Source: Opitutaceae bacterium (lineage in GTDB: Bacteria > Verrucomicrobiota > Verrucomicrobiia > Opitutales > Opitutaceae). From it: DNA of 64,000 nucleotides. The DNA is taken from NCBI GenBank assembly GCA_018402455.1, contig JAGYIG010000001.1, forward strand, positions 62,001 through 126,000, in the 5' to 3' direction. Under the pieces are notes generated by a model. It was not told the DNA's origin, ran no database searches, and worked only from the letters and a program-made list of their open reading frames with translations. Positions within the stretch are counted from its first letter, which is position 1, and the number at the start of each line of letters is the position of its first letter. Shown here in pieces: positions 16,497-25,449 of this stretch. Position numbers and translations under genes: made by a program.

Positions 16497-17343
16497 GGCG
16501 GGGTGAAGTTGAGCGGATCAGGAGAAGCGATCGGCCGGTGATCCCGCTGATCACCATCAGGCCCCCCGCCATGGCCAGAGCGGTGGGCGTCTCGCCGATG
16601 GCCAACAACACCCAGATCGGGTTGAGGATCGGCTCGACCACTGGAATGAGCACGGCCTGCAAGGCGGTCACATGCTTGATGGCCCGAGCGTAGAGGTGAT
16701 ACGAAACGCCCAACTGCACGCAGCCCAACAGCATCAAGGCCACCCAACCCTCCACCGGGAGGTTGCCGGCCGTCACGATCCAGGGCAGCCCGACCAGAAA
16801 GGCCAAGACATTGCCGAGGACAATCGAACCGAGGGGCGAGCCCTCCTTCTGCGCCCGCAGCGCCAGAGTCATCGCGGCAAAAAACACCCCGGAAAGCAGC
16901 CCCAGCGCATCGCCCGTGACGTTGCCGATGGCCAAACCATCGGCGAGGAACAGCCCCATGCCGCCGAGCACCACCACGATCGTCGACCAATCCAGCCGGG
17001 AAGTGCGTTCGCCCAGCAGCAACGAACTGAACAGCGCGACCCAAATAGGCGCGGTGTATTGCAGCAGGATCGCATTGGCGGCGCTGGTGAGCTTGGTCGC
17101 GGCGCAAAAACACACGGTGCAGCCCGCGTAACAGAAGGCGCCGAGGAGTTGGGGGCGGGACCACGTAAGTCGCAGCGACCGGTTGGTCGTCACCAGAAAG
17201 ATTGCGGCGCAGAACCCCCGTCCGCCGGCCACCGCCATGGGCGGCCAATCCACGTATTTTATCAACAGCCCCCCCGTGCTCCAAAGCAGGGCCGCGGCGA
17301 CCAGCAGTCCGACGGCTTGGCGTTGTTCAAGGGGAGTGCTCAC
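16486..17343 (-). CDS. EamA/DMT-superfamily transporter
   Basis: 285 residues from a GTG start, about ten hydrophobic helices. The first EamA half includes LLVAALLWSTGGLLIKYVDW and AILLQYTAPIWVALFSSLLLGE (the typical YTAPIWV/GE pair); the second includes ALQAVLIPVVEPILNPIWVLLAIGE. Inner-membrane metabolite carrier of unknown substrate. It overlaps the following hydrolase by 11 bp, so the two are translated together. Not closely similar to the DMT gene at 14849, so not a recent duplicate. Confidence 0.9.
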   Translation of the reverse strand: MSTPLEQRQAVGLLVAAALLWSTGGLLIKYVDWPPMAVAGGRGFCAAIFLVTTNRSLRLTWSRPQLLGAFCYAGCTVCFCAATKLTSAANAILLQYTAPIWVALFSSLLLGERTSRLDWSTIVVVLGGMGLFLADGLAIGNVTGDALGLLSGVFFAAMTLALRAQKEGSPLGSIVLGNVLAFLVGLPWIVTAGNLPVEGWVALMLLGCVQLGVSYHLYARAIKHVTALQAVLIPVVEPILNPIWVLLAIGETPTALAMAGGLMVISGITGRSLLLIRSTSPRHAC

Positions 17344-17471
17344 CGGTAATCAGCCGAAGATTGGCATCAGAGCAGAGATAGCGTCTTCGCCCGGGCAGCA
17401 GCCAGCCGAAAGATCGCCGATGGCCCCGAGCCCGGCGCGAATTGCGCGCGGGATCCGGCGCGGCGAGGGGC

Positions 17472-19550
17472 TCAGTTCAAGGCGTCGAGCACGATGCCGG
17501 GAGTGAGTAATTCTGGGAGAATGACGGGCTCGGATTCGCCGGGCAGATAAATCAAGTTGAACGGGACCGCACTGCGTTCCCACCGAGCCAGCTCGGCGGT
17601 GATTTGGGGGTCCCGGTTGGTCCAGTCGGCCTTGAGCATGAGCACCTGCCGCTCGCGAAAAGTCTGCTGCACCGCGTCCGATCCGAAAACGATCTTTTTG
17701 TTGGTTTGGCAGGTGGCGCACCATCGGGCGGTGAAATCGACGTAGACCGGACGGCCCGCGGCCTGGGCCTCGCGGACTGCGGCCGGGCTCCAGGTGGCCC
17801 AAGTCAGGTCGTCATCCGCCGGTGCTTGGGGCCAGCCGAGAATGCCCCCCAAGGCCAGCACCCCCACGCCGGCGAACTGACCGAAACGGGCCCGGCCGGG
17901 GGATGCGCCGGGCGCGGTGTAGCGGCCATAAAGCCACCCGGCCAAGGCGATGACCGTGAGCCCAAAGATCACCATCAGCGACCCCGACTCGGAGGTCTGC
18001 CCGGCCAGCACCCAGACGAGGTATCCAACTGTTGCATACAGCGGGAAGGCCATCGCCTGCTTGAAGGTTTCCATCCACGCCCCGGGGCGCGGCAGCACCT
18101 TGATCGCGCCGGGGAAAAGGGACAGCAGCAGGTAAGGCGTGCTCAGGCCGATGGCGATGGCCGTGAAGACGACAAACGACTCGGTTACGGGGAGCGCGAG
18201 GGCCGCGCCCAGGGCCGGCGCCAGAAACGGTGCGCTGCACGGGGTGGCGACCACGGTGGCCAGCACTCCGGTGAAGAACGAACCCACCAGTCCGTCCTTG
18301 GATTGCAGCTTCGCGCCCACGCCGGTGGCGCTCAGGCCAAATTCGAACACCCCGCTCATGGCCATGGCAAAAATCAGCATGACGCCGGCGAGCACAAAAA
18401 CGAAGCCCGGCGATTGCAGTTGGAAGCCCCACCCGAGCTGATCCCCGCTCGCCCGCAGCACCGCCAGCAGTCCGGCCAGCCCCCAAAAGGAGGCCAACAC
18501 CCCGAGGGTAAACACCCACCCGTGCAGCGCGACCTTGCGACGGTCCTCGCCCGCTTGGTTGACGAAGCCCATGATTTTGATGCCCAGCACCGGAAACACA
18601 CAGGGCATGAGATTGAGGATCAAGCCGCCCACGAAGGCCAGGACCAGAGTGCCCACCAGCGACCTCGCGATGCCACCGCCGCCGCCGCCGGCGCCCGTAT
18701 AATCGGGGGAAGAGCCGCCGACGGTTTCGCCAAAGGGCAAATCAATCCGCAGGCCGGGGACCACTTGAGACGCATCCCAACTGCCGGATTGGCGGAGCAC
18801 GCCGACCAGCCGAGCGCCGTCGCCTTCATAGTATTCCGCCACCGTGAGGGTCATCTCCAACTCGCCTGGCGCGGGTTGGAGAATCTGCTGAGGCTGATCG
18901 AATTGGATCAGCGCGTCGCGGGCGAAAAACCACGGTTCGGTGACCGTCATGGGCAACCCGCTCAATTTGAGGGTGACGGTATCCCCCGAGCGAATGGCCC
19001 GAGCTTCCACCGAGGTCGACAGGTCGGTGAGGGAACTGAGCGCCGCCTCGATCGCCTCAGCGTGGTCCGGATCCCGCTCGGCGGGGGTTGCCACGAGGGG
19101 CAGGGTAAGTTCGATGGGGGCATCGCCGGGGATGCACACGTCGGCACACATCAACCAATCGGCGTGTCCTTTCAGGGTCACGGTCGTGCCCACCGCCGCC
19201 TCGACCGGCACGTTGATTTGCACCGGCAGGTAGGTCACATTTTCATAGCCGTTGCCGGTGATCGTGCCGTGACTGTCGCGAATGATGATGGGTGCTGGCC
19301 ACTGGATCTCGCCGGCCGACCAGCCCTCCGGCAGGTCCCAGTCGATCGAGGTCGGGTAGCCGGTGCCGGGATTGATCCAGTAGGTGTGCCAGTGCGGGAT
19401 GTGCTCGAGTCGCAGCGCCACGGTGTGGCTGGTCCCCGGGACGGCACCCCGCTGCATCGAAACCAACGAGGCTTCGACTTGGTCCTGAGCGAGGGCACTC
19501 GAAGCCAGCGCCACCAACAGGAGCGGCAGGGAAATAAGGCGAGCAAACAT
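17472..19550 (-). CDS. DsbD/ScsB-like thiol:disulfide interchange protein
   Basis: 692 residues. A signal peptide (MFARLISLPLLLVALASSAL) precedes a periplasmic DsbD-alpha/ScsB-like domain (to about 280) with PHWHTYWINPGTGYP and CADVCIP. A polytopic DsbD-beta domain of about eight helices follows, containing LMPCVFPVLGIKI and ATPCSAPFL, the two membrane cysteines that carry electrons. The C-terminal thioredoxin-like domain has FTARWCATCQTNKK, Cys near 611 and 614. It passes reducing power from cytoplasmic thioredoxin to periplasmic partners. An in-frame ATG at 19565 is an alternative start. Monocistronic as far as can be seen. Confidence 0.92.
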   Translation of the reverse strand: MFARLISLPLLLVALASSALAQDQVEASLVSMQRGAVPGTSHTVALRLEHIPHWHTYWINPGTGYPTSIDWDLPEGWSAGEIQWPAPIIIRDSHGTITGNGYENVTYLPVQINVPVEAAVGTTVTLKGHADWLMCADVCIPGDAPIELTLPLVATPAERDPDHAEAIEAALSSLTDLSTSVEARAIRSGDTVTLKLSGLPMTVTEPWFFARDALIQFDQPQQILQPAPGELEMTLTVAEYYEGDGARLVGVLRQSGSWDASQVVPGLRIDLPFGETVGGSSPDYTGAGGGGGGIARSLVGTLVLAFVGGLILNLMPCVFPVLGIKIMGFVNQAGEDRRKVALHGWVFTLGVLASFWGLAGLLAVLRASGDQLGWGFQLQSPGFVFVLAGVMLIFAMAMSGVFEFGLSATGVGAKLQSKDGLVGSFFTGVLATVVATPCSAPFLAPALGAALALPVTESFVVFTAIAIGLSTPYLLLSLFPGAIKVLPRPGAWMETFKQAMAFPLYATVGYLVWVLAGQTSESGSLMVIFGLTVIALAGWLYGRYTAPGASPGRARFGQFAGVGVLALGGILGWPQAPADDDLTWATWSPAAVREAQAAGRPVYVDFTARWCATCQTNKKIVFGSDAVQQTFRERQVLMLKADWTNRDPQITAELARWERSAVPFNLIYLPGESEPVILPELLTPGIVLDALN

Positions 19551-19565
19551 GGTGGAGTTAAACAT

Positions 19566-19928
19566 GGGTAAATGGCTGCGAGGTGCAACGCAGGGGGTTT
19601 GTTCCCGACGAAGGGTTGTCCCGCCAGATGGTTGGAACGTGCGGTTGAAGAAGTGGGCTTGGGGACTTGGCAGATAGGGGGCAACTGGGGCGAGGTCGAT
19701 GATAAGGCGGGCGCAGCGAAGAACGCATCGCCCGATCTTTGAATGCCACCCCGAGGGCCCGCGACGCGGTCCTTGTGGCCACCAAGCTGGGCCGGCGTGG
19801 CGACCCGGGGGGAGCCCGGAATTTTACCCGGCAAGCCGTCCGCCAGCGCACCGAGGATTCGCTGCGGCCGCTCACACCGCGCTCGCCGCCGTCTATCGGG
19901 ACCACGTCGCCGCTCATATTCACGGACC
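19566..19928. other. Intergenic stretch, no gene supported
   Basis: About 360 bp between two minus-strand genes. Open frames exist on both strands, but their translations are Arg/Pro-rich and have no family resemblance. No terminator with a T tract, tRNA or clear promoter was seen. Confidence 0.6.
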
Positions 19929-20636
19929 CTATTGAGGCGTCGCCGCTTCGGGCGGCGGCCGCTGGGACAGGTGGGCAAGCAACAGGGTGAAAAAACACAG
20001 CACCAGGTTTTCCAGCGGCAGCTGGAGGACGGTGGGCAAGGTGTAGATGATCGACACGGTGGGCAGCCAGACCCCCATATTGGCGATGAACACCGGCACC
20101 AAATCCCGCATGATCCAACCCGGCTTCCGCACGCGGCGGACGATCGGCGGCAGGGCAAAGTTGCCCTCCACCCACGTGTAGGCGAGCCACATGCCGGGCA
20201 CGGCCAGCAGGGGGCAATAAACCAGCTGATCAACCAGAACCTTTTTGACCACCGTGCCCACCTCGTTGTCATGCCCGAACAGGGTCGCCATCCCGTTGTA
20301 GAGCAGGTGCATCTCCACGCCCTTGTAGGCCCAGAAGGCGATCAACCCCAATCCTTGCGCCACGGAGTAGCGGTGGCGGGTCGCGGGGTGGGCCTTGATG
20401 TAGAGCCAGGGGATGAGTCCGCCGAACAGGGCCGTGGAGCAGATGCTGTAGAGGATTCCGACGCGGCCCTTGAACGCCTCTAGGTGCCGGAGCGACTCCG
20501 CGATGCCGGGGGCAAAATAATAGCCCAACACCAACGCCAACGCGAAGGTTTGCAGCACCAAGCCCGGGATCAAGTTGGCGCGGGCGCCGCGCAAGCCCGC
20601 CCGCCAAGGGGCTTCAGGTAAGGGGGGACGGGCCAT
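19929..20636 (-). CDS. Multi-pass membrane protein, distantly Mpv17/PMP22-like
   Basis: 235 residues with about five hydrophobic helices. The second half has the layout of Mpv17-family proteins: KKVLVDQLVYCPLL (family K-x-x-x-D-Q-x-x-x-x-P), a helix, a basic segment ending WIMRDLVPVFIANMGVWLP in place of the usual W-x-x-WP, then LPLENLVLCFFTLLLAHLSQ. The family is best known in eukaryotic organelles as a channel. Bacterial members are scarce in my knowledge, so this is a tentative match by eye. Followed at about 60 bp by the PilP-like gene on the same strand upstream of it, so it may be the last gene of the pilus operon. Confidence 0.6.
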   Translation of the reverse strand: MARPPLPEAPWRAGLRGARANLIPGLVLQTFALALVLGYYFAPGIAESLRHLEAFKGRVGILYSICSTALFGGLIPWLYIKAHPATRHRYSVAQGLGLIAFWAYKGVEMHLLYNGMATLFGHDNEVGTVVKKVLVDQLVYCPLLAVPGMWLAYTWVEGNFALPPIVRRVRKPGWIMRDLVPVFIANMGVWLPTVSIIYTLPTVLQLPLENLVLCFFTLLLAHLSQRPPPEAATPQ

Positions 20637-20696
20637 GGGATGAGGGTGCGCGGTTACCGGCGGCGGCCCCCGTCGAGAGACCGGGGGGGCGGCGGT

Positions 20697-21257
20697 TTAG
20701 TTCAACCCCGGGCTGGGTGGCGCCGGGGTTGCGGGGTCTCCGGAACTTCTGGAGTCAATCGCGATGGGGAGGATGGTGAAGGCCCCGCCCAGCGACAGCA
20801 CCACCCGATTCGAGTGAATCTCCTCCACCCGGATAAAGTAGGGTTTGCCCTCGAATTCGACGGTGATCATCCGGCCGGCGGGCGTGGGGGTTTGATTGAT
20901 CACGATCAGGTCCCGGTTGTTGTAGGTGACAATGCCGTTGATCCGCAGCGTGGCGGCGATGGCCTCCAAAAGTTCCGCGTCGGCCCGCGGCAGGAGGGGG
21001 ATTTCGATCGGCTCCTCGCCATCCTCAGGCTCCGGGGGAGGTTCGGGCAAAAAACCCGCGACCCGGTAAAAGGGGTTCAGATCCGCCGCGAGGGGGGGGG
21101 TGGGGTTATCCCGCTGGGCAAATAGGTCGCTGATTTTGGCGCGGATGTCGGAGGTGCGTTGCTCCAACTGCGAGCGGATTTCCTGCTGCGCGGACAAGCC
21201 ACTGGCCAGGACCACGGTCAGGGCAACGAGAACGGTAACGGATGATCGACGGTTCAT
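20697..21257 (-). CDS. PilP/GspC-like pilus assembly protein
   Basis: 186 residues: signal peptide (SSVTVLVALTVVLASGLSAQ), a coiled segment (IRSQLEQRTSDIRAKISDLF), a Pro/Glu linker, and a C-terminal beta domain with INGIVTYNNRDLIVIN, GRMITVEFEGKPYFIR and VEEIHSNRVVLSLGG. This resembles the PilP/GspC beta-sandwich that binds the secretin. Position right after PilO supports the pilP role. Its start overlaps the pilO stop by 4 bp (ATGA). Confidence 0.65.
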   Translation of the reverse strand: MNRRSSVTVLVALTVVLASGLSAQQEIRSQLEQRTSDIRAKISDLFAQRDNPTPPLAADLNPFYRVAGFLPEPPPEPEDGEEPIEIPLLPRADAELLEAIAATLRINGIVTYNNRDLIVINQTPTPAGRMITVEFEGKPYFIRVEEIHSNRVVLSLGGAFTILPIAIDSRSSGDPATPAPPSPGLN

Positions 21258-21799
21258 GGGCGACCCAGCAATTGCACCGACAGGTCGAGCGAGAGCAATT
21301 CGTCTCCGCCGGTTTCCCGCCGCAGGGAGAATTCTTTGATGTGGATCAAGCGCGGTCCGATTTCCAGTTGGCGCAAAAATTCACCGAGGCCAACAAAGTC
21401 GCCGCTGGCACTCAGCTCATAGGGGACTCGCAGGTAGGTTTCGCCCGTGGCGAGGGCGGGCGGATCGAGCTGTCGCAGTTCGGTCAACCGGGTTTGGGTG
21501 CGGCCTTCAATGCTGTAGAAATACCACAGATTCTCCGCGAGGTTGTCTTCGATGACCAGATTCTCATCGGTGCGTCGAATCGCGTCGTTCACCAGTTTAA
21601 GCTCGTTCTCCAGCATGTTGCGCATGGCCACGAGCCCGAGGGTTTCCGTGCCTTGGTTGGTGACGCGGGCGAGCTCCATTTCATAGGCCGCGGTTTGGCG
21701 GGCAATCCACCCGATGCCCAGCAGGCTCAGGCCGAAGACGGCAAGGCACGTGCTGAAAAACGGCTTGGCGCGCAAAAAATCCTTGAGCCGATCAAGCAT
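21254..21799 (-). CDS. pilO: PilO-like inner-membrane pilus assembly protein
   Basis: 181 residues from ATG 21799, chosen because a perfect GGAGG lies five bases upstream; a GTG two codons earlier overlaps it. One N-terminal helix (FSTCLAVFGLSLLGIGWIA), a coiled coil (MRNMLENELKLVNDAIRRTDE) and a C-terminal ferredoxin-like fold (YELSASGDFVGLGEFLRQLE) match PilO. PilO pairs with PilN to form the alignment complex between PilM and the secretin. Overlaps the pilN stop by 8 bp. Confidence 0.78.
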   Translation of the reverse strand: MLDRLKDFLRAKPFFSTCLAVFGLSLLGIGWIARQTAAYEMELARVTNQGTETLGLVAMRNMLENELKLVNDAIRRTDENLVIEDNLAENLWYFYSIEGRTQTRLTELRQLDPPALATGETYLRVPYELSASGDFVGLGEFLRQLEIGPRLIHIKEFSLRRETGGDELLSLDLSVQLLGRP

Positions 21800-22400
21800 C
21801 TGCACCTCCGGTCGGGGGAGTCATGGTGAACTCAAAACTGAGTCCGTCCTCATCGTCGAAACGCTCCAAGCCGGAGAGCTTGATCTCCTCGAAGTGAGGG
21901 CCGATCACGGGATTGTCCGCCAGCCCTTTGACGTAGTTTCCGATCAGCCGGCTCGCCTGCTCCGAGCTGGCTTCGAGGGTGCCTCGCACCACGATTTTGC
22001 CTTCGAAAGACTCGATCATGTCCAAGCTCACGATCGGCGGCAGCGTGCGCCCGATTTCAGCCAGCAGCACGGTAAGCGCGATCGGATTTTTCATCTGCGC
22101 GTGAATTTCATCCACTTGTTCGGTGGCCCGCAGGTACTCCCGCTGCAGGCGTTCCACCTCCCGCAAATCGCTCGAGGCGTTGCCGATTCGCGCATCCCAG
22201 TCCTTGATCCCTTGGTGGGCGGTCCACAAATCGTAGGAGAACCAAGCGAGCGCCAGGCAGGCGCTGGCCGCCAGCAGACCGGCGATGGCGTTGCCGATGA
22301 AGTTACGACCGATGACCGAGTCCTCCGGCAGGGCTTCCACCATCGTGAAATCCAACCGCCAATCACTGCGGGGTGAAATCAAGCTAGGACGCTGGGCCAT
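21792..22400 (-). CDS. pilN: PilN-like inner-membrane pilus assembly protein
   Basis: 202 residues from ATG 22400; earlier in-frame starts lie inside pilM and encode non-family sequence. A short cytoplasmic tail is followed by one helix (AIAGLLAASACLALAWFSY), a coiled coil (LREVERLQREYLRATEQVDE) and a C-terminal fold with LLAEIGRTLPPIVSLDMIE, the PilN hallmark region. Overlaps pilM by 17 bp and pilO by 8 bp. Confidence 0.8.
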   Translation of the reverse strand: MAQRPSLISPRSDWRLDFTMVEALPEDSVIGRNFIGNAIAGLLAASACLALAWFSYDLWTAHQGIKDWDARIGNASSDLREVERLQREYLRATEQVDEIHAQMKNPIALTVLLAEIGRTLPPIVSLDMIESFEGKIVVRGTLEASSEQASRLIGNYVKGLADNPVIGPHFEEIKLSGLERFDDEDGLSFEFTMTPPTGGADA

Positions 22401-23421
22401 GGTCCGGTTCGGAGTTGAGGTTGGCCGCGAGAGCCAAGGTGGGAAACCAGCCCTCGCCGGCGCCAGGCAGGGTGTCGTAGTCCAGCCCACGCTGCGAGGC
22501 CCAGTCGAGGAGATCAAGGGGGGGCACCACCAGATCCACGGCGTGCGCCAGTGCCCCCGGCAGCCAGAGGCGTTGGGCCGGCAGGTTCAGTGGGAAGAGG
22601 GAGCCGACGACCCGCCCGGTCTGGTGCTCGTAGTAATCCAGCGTCAGACGAAGGTGGCTGGCGTAGATACGCAATAATCGGGGCGCTCGCCGGGTAAACT
22701 CTTCGTCGGGTTGGTTCATCGCCTCCCTGACTGCCTCGATGCTGTCGAGCCCGAGTTCTTTTTGGGCGCTCGCTTCGAGGGTTTCCAAGCCGAAGGGAAT
22801 CGGGTCCTGAGGGTGAATGCCTTTTCGGTCGATAAAGTAGAGGGTGGTTTCCCGGGCACTGAATTCACAAACGGCCATCGCGGCATCGGCAAGTTCGCTC
22901 GAGAAATGGGCTTTGATCGCGCCCAGCGTGCTCAACGGGGTAAACTCCATCCGCCGCGGTCGCACCCCGACCTCCAGCAGTCGGTCCTGATGCAGCTGGA
23001 CTTCATGCCGGGGCATGGCCACGATCAGGGCGGTGCAGGGTCCGGTGGTCTGGGCCAGCGAGGATCCGGTGGTCGCGTCGACGATCCCAATACTCCAGCC
23101 CTCTTCCGGGTGGCTGCGGGCCCGCCGATCGACCAGGGGAGCGATGGCCTCGAGTTTTGGCGGCGGCTCTCGAACCACCAAATCCTCCCGAATTAACATG
23201 CTGCCGGCAGGCTGGAACCCACAGTAGCCCGCAACCCAGCCTGGGCCATCCGGGGAGTTTTCCTCCACCCAGACCTTCAGGGCGTCATCATCATCAACCC
23301 CCAACTCGACCGCTGCTTTGATCTTGGTCAACTGCGGGCTGGAACGCTCCAACACCGCCGCCCGGATGAACTGGGAGGAGGTGTGTACGAGGATGGTGCT
23401 GCGGGGAGCGCGTTCGAACAT
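22384..23421 (-). CDS. pilM: PilM-like actin-fold ATPase
   Basis: 345 residues, ATG 23421 with GGAG eight bases upstream. The order of segments (TILVHTSSQFIRAAVLE at the start, WSIGIVDATTGSSL, VGVRPRRMEFTPLSTLGAI, MAVCEFSARETTLYFID) follows PilM/GspL-like ASKHA folds, but the nucleotide loops are degenerate, so ATP binding is uncertain. PilM is the cytoplasmic anchor for PilN. Likely in one transcript with the prepilin genes upstream (77 bp gap containing only a weak hairpin). Confidence 0.75.
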   Translation of the reverse strand: MFERAPRSTILVHTSSQFIRAAVLERSSPQLTKIKAAVELGVDDDDALKVWVEENSPDGPGWVAGYCGFQPAGSMLIREDLVVREPPPKLEAIAPLVDRRARSHPEEGWSIGIVDATTGSSLAQTTGPCTALIVAMPRHEVQLHQDRLLEVGVRPRRMEFTPLSTLGAIKAHFSSELADAAMAVCEFSARETTLYFIDRKGIHPQDPIPFGLETLEASAQKELGLDSIEAVREAMNQPDEEFTRRAPRLLRIYASHLRLTLDYYEHQTGRVVGSLFPLNLPAQRLWLPGALAHAVDLVVPPLDLLDWASQRGLDYDTLPGAGEGWFPTLALAANLNSEPDHGPAS

Positions 23422-23498
23422 GGTTTGCTCCTTTCGTTACTCACCCGGCGCCTTTTGGCGAGATTCGTTGAGAATTATTCCGCCACCGGCGGATTCCC

Positions 23499-24911
23499 TC
23501 ATTGCGCGGGGTCGAAGGCGTAGGCCTTTTCGATTCCGTCGAAATGCGCATCGCGCAGGGCGACGTCGAAATGGAAATTGGTGTCGTCGTCGAAGATCAC
23601 TTGGCGCGCCACGATCGCCCCGTAAATGGTGCGGGTGGTTCGATTGCCGTAGGCGTAAAAATCTGAATTGGGGGCAAACACCGCACCGTGGAGGGCTTCG
23701 TCTCCCCGGAAAATAATGCTGCGACGATCTGAATTGGTGCCGATGATCGCCACATTGGCCGGAATCTCGGATAGGTTGATGATGCCGCGCCCGTCCAAAT
23801 TGACGTTGCCGTCGACATGGATTTCCAAGGCCCCCGTCCGGCTAAGGATGATGGCGGCGTTGTCGCTCAAATTTATGTCGCCGGCCACGACCAAGCGGGT
23901 GGGGCCGTCGATGGTGATGCTTTCGTTGTTACCCAGATTGATGTCGCTGGCGTAGTAGAGCCGAGGCTCCGAGGAGTTACTGGAACCCAACGTGGAATTC
24001 GGCCCGCGGTAAAGAGAACCCACCCCCGAGGCCTCGCTGGTGTCCAGGTTGGGTTTATACGGCGCCGGGACGATGCGGGTCGGGTCCACTTTAATGCGTT
24101 GATCGGTTTCCGGTCCCTTCAAGACCGCTCGTCGGCCAAAGTAGGGGCTGCGATAAATACTCGCAGCATAGCCGGAAATCTGGGCGCGCGTGATGCTCAC
24201 GTAGTTGCCGGCGAGTACCGCTTCGTAGCCTTGGTTGTCTGGGCCATAACTTCCCTGCCGGGAATCGTAGCTGTCCACCACGCCGTTCCGACGAAGCCGG
24301 ATGGTGCGGTCGGCCGCGATGGCGACTTGGAAGGGCGAGATGGGCGACATCGTCGCGGAGAGCGTGCGGGTCTCCACTGATCCGTCCTCCAACCGGGTCT
24401 GCTGGGAAAGGGTGAGGGTGCGCTGATCGGTGCCGTCGTCCAGCCCCGTCAAGGTGAGCTGAATCGCATCCGGATCGATGGGGGTGGCGTCCGCCTCCGG
24501 CGCTGGAGCGGGGGCACGTAAGCCAAGCCGCCGGAAGAGATTGGCGAAGGCGTCGGGAATGTTCTGCTTGGGCGCGGGCGCTTTGGTGATGACAACTGTT
24601 TCCGTGAAATTGATCGGCAGCGAGCCGGCGAGCAGCGCGAGGTCGGTTCCGGTCACCGTTTTCGAGGCGGTGCCGCCGTCACGCGTCCAACCGGTCAGAT
24701 CGGAGCTGGAGACGCGATAGAGGGTTTCCTCCAACATATTTTCACCCTTGAGCAACTTGCTGGCGGCAGTGACCCTTTCGTCGACCCGCGCCAAGGTGCT
24801 GTAACTGATCGCCACATAGCTGGCCATCGAAATGGCCAGAACCGACGCGAAGGACAATGCGGCCAGCAGGGTCGCTCCTCGTTCGGAATGGATGCGGTTG
24901 ATCGGGTTCAT
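23499..24911 (-). CDS. PilX/GspK-like prepilin-type protein with beta-helix-like C-terminus
   Basis: 470 residues. The N-terminus (NPINRIHSERGATLLAALSF) is a class III signal with cleavage after Gly but without Glu at +5, as in PilX/GspK. The middle is variable. The C-terminal third has repeating strands (INLGNNESITIDGPTRLVVA, DINLSDNAAIILSRTG, DGNVNLDGRGIINLSE) and VFAPNSDFYAYGN, a right-handed beta-helix-like region seen on PilX-type proteins of environmental bacteria. Probably a minor, tip-located pilin. Starts 10 bp after the preceding prepilin stop. Confidence 0.78.
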   Translation of the reverse strand: MNPINRIHSERGATLLAALSFASVLAISMASYVAISYSTLARVDERVTAASKLLKGENMLEETLYRVSSSDLTGWTRDGGTASKTVTGTDLALLAGSLPINFTETVVITKAPAPKQNIPDAFANLFRRLGLRAPAPAPEADATPIDPDAIQLTLTGLDDGTDQRTLTLSQQTRLEDGSVETRTLSATMSPISPFQVAIAADRTIRLRRNGVVDSYDSRQGSYGPDNQGYEAVLAGNYVSITRAQISGYAASIYRSPYFGRRAVLKGPETDQRIKVDPTRIVPAPYKPNLDTSEASGVGSLYRGPNSTLGSSNSSEPRLYYASDINLGNNESITIDGPTRLVVAGDINLSDNAAIILSRTGALEIHVDGNVNLDGRGIINLSEIPANVAIIGTNSDRRSIIFRGDEALHGAVFAPNSDFYAYGNRTTRTIYGAIVARQVIFDDDTNFHFDVALRDAHFDGIEKAYAFDPAQ

Positions 24912-24921
24912 GTCTCGGAAA

Positions 24922-25449
24922 TCATAGGCCGGTCCCGGCCACGATCATGGCAGGCGAAACCAGCTGGTGGGTGACGTAGGTGCCCGAATCGTAGACGCCA
25001 CTCACGGTGGTGGCATCGAACTCGATCTTTTTGACGGAACTCGCGGTCGTCGTGGCGTTGCCGTTCGCGTCGGTGTAAGTGAAAGAGCAGGCGGTCGCCT
25101 TGCGCAGGAGCACGAAGGTCTGATTGGAATCAGCCCGGGTAACCTCATCGGCGTTGGCATCGTAGGCGTAGGTGACCGTGTCAGTTCCGGCACCGGTGTT
25201 GACCGTCAAAGTCAGGCTGGTCGCACTTACGGCGATCACCGCGGCCGCATTGGCCACGTCTTTCTGCACGGTCGCCGAGGCGATGGCAGCGCGGCTTTGC
25301 AGGTCGCTGTTGTTGGCGATGCGGACCATGTTTCGCCCGAGAAAGGTGAATGCCGAAATGACCCCGAGGGTGATGACCGCAGCAAGCGAGGCTCCGATCA
25401 GGAGCTCAACAAGGGTGAAACCCCGGGAGGACTGTGACTTAGTAACCAT
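24922..25449 (-). CDS. Prepilin-type protein (PilW/GspJ-like minor pilin)
   Basis: 175 residues from ATG 25449. Classical class III signal: basic leader MVTKSQSSRG then FTLVELLIGASLAAVITLG with Glu at +5. The C-terminal domain is Thr/Ala/Asp-rich with beta strands (TVTYAYDANADEVTRADSNQ). Probably processed by PilD and assembled in the pilus or pseudopilus tip. A longer start at 25485 is possible but would lengthen the leader unusually. Overlaps the upstream prepilin gene by 11 bp. Confidence 0.85.
   Translation of the reverse strand: MVTKSQSSRGFTLVELLIGASLAAVITLGVISAFTFLGRNMVRIANNSDLQSRAAIASATVQKDVANAAAVIAVSATSLTLTVNTGAGTDTVTYAYDANADEVTRADSNQTFVLLRKATACSFTYTDANGNATTTASSVKKIEFDATTVSGVYDSGTYVTHQLVSPAMIVAGTGL

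Noticed and set aside
17604-19571. A 655-codon open frame opposite the DsbD-like gene
   Set aside because: It is an antisense shadow of a GC-rich gene: His/Gln/Arg/Gly-rich, no domain, and the other strand encodes an unmistakable DsbD-like protein.
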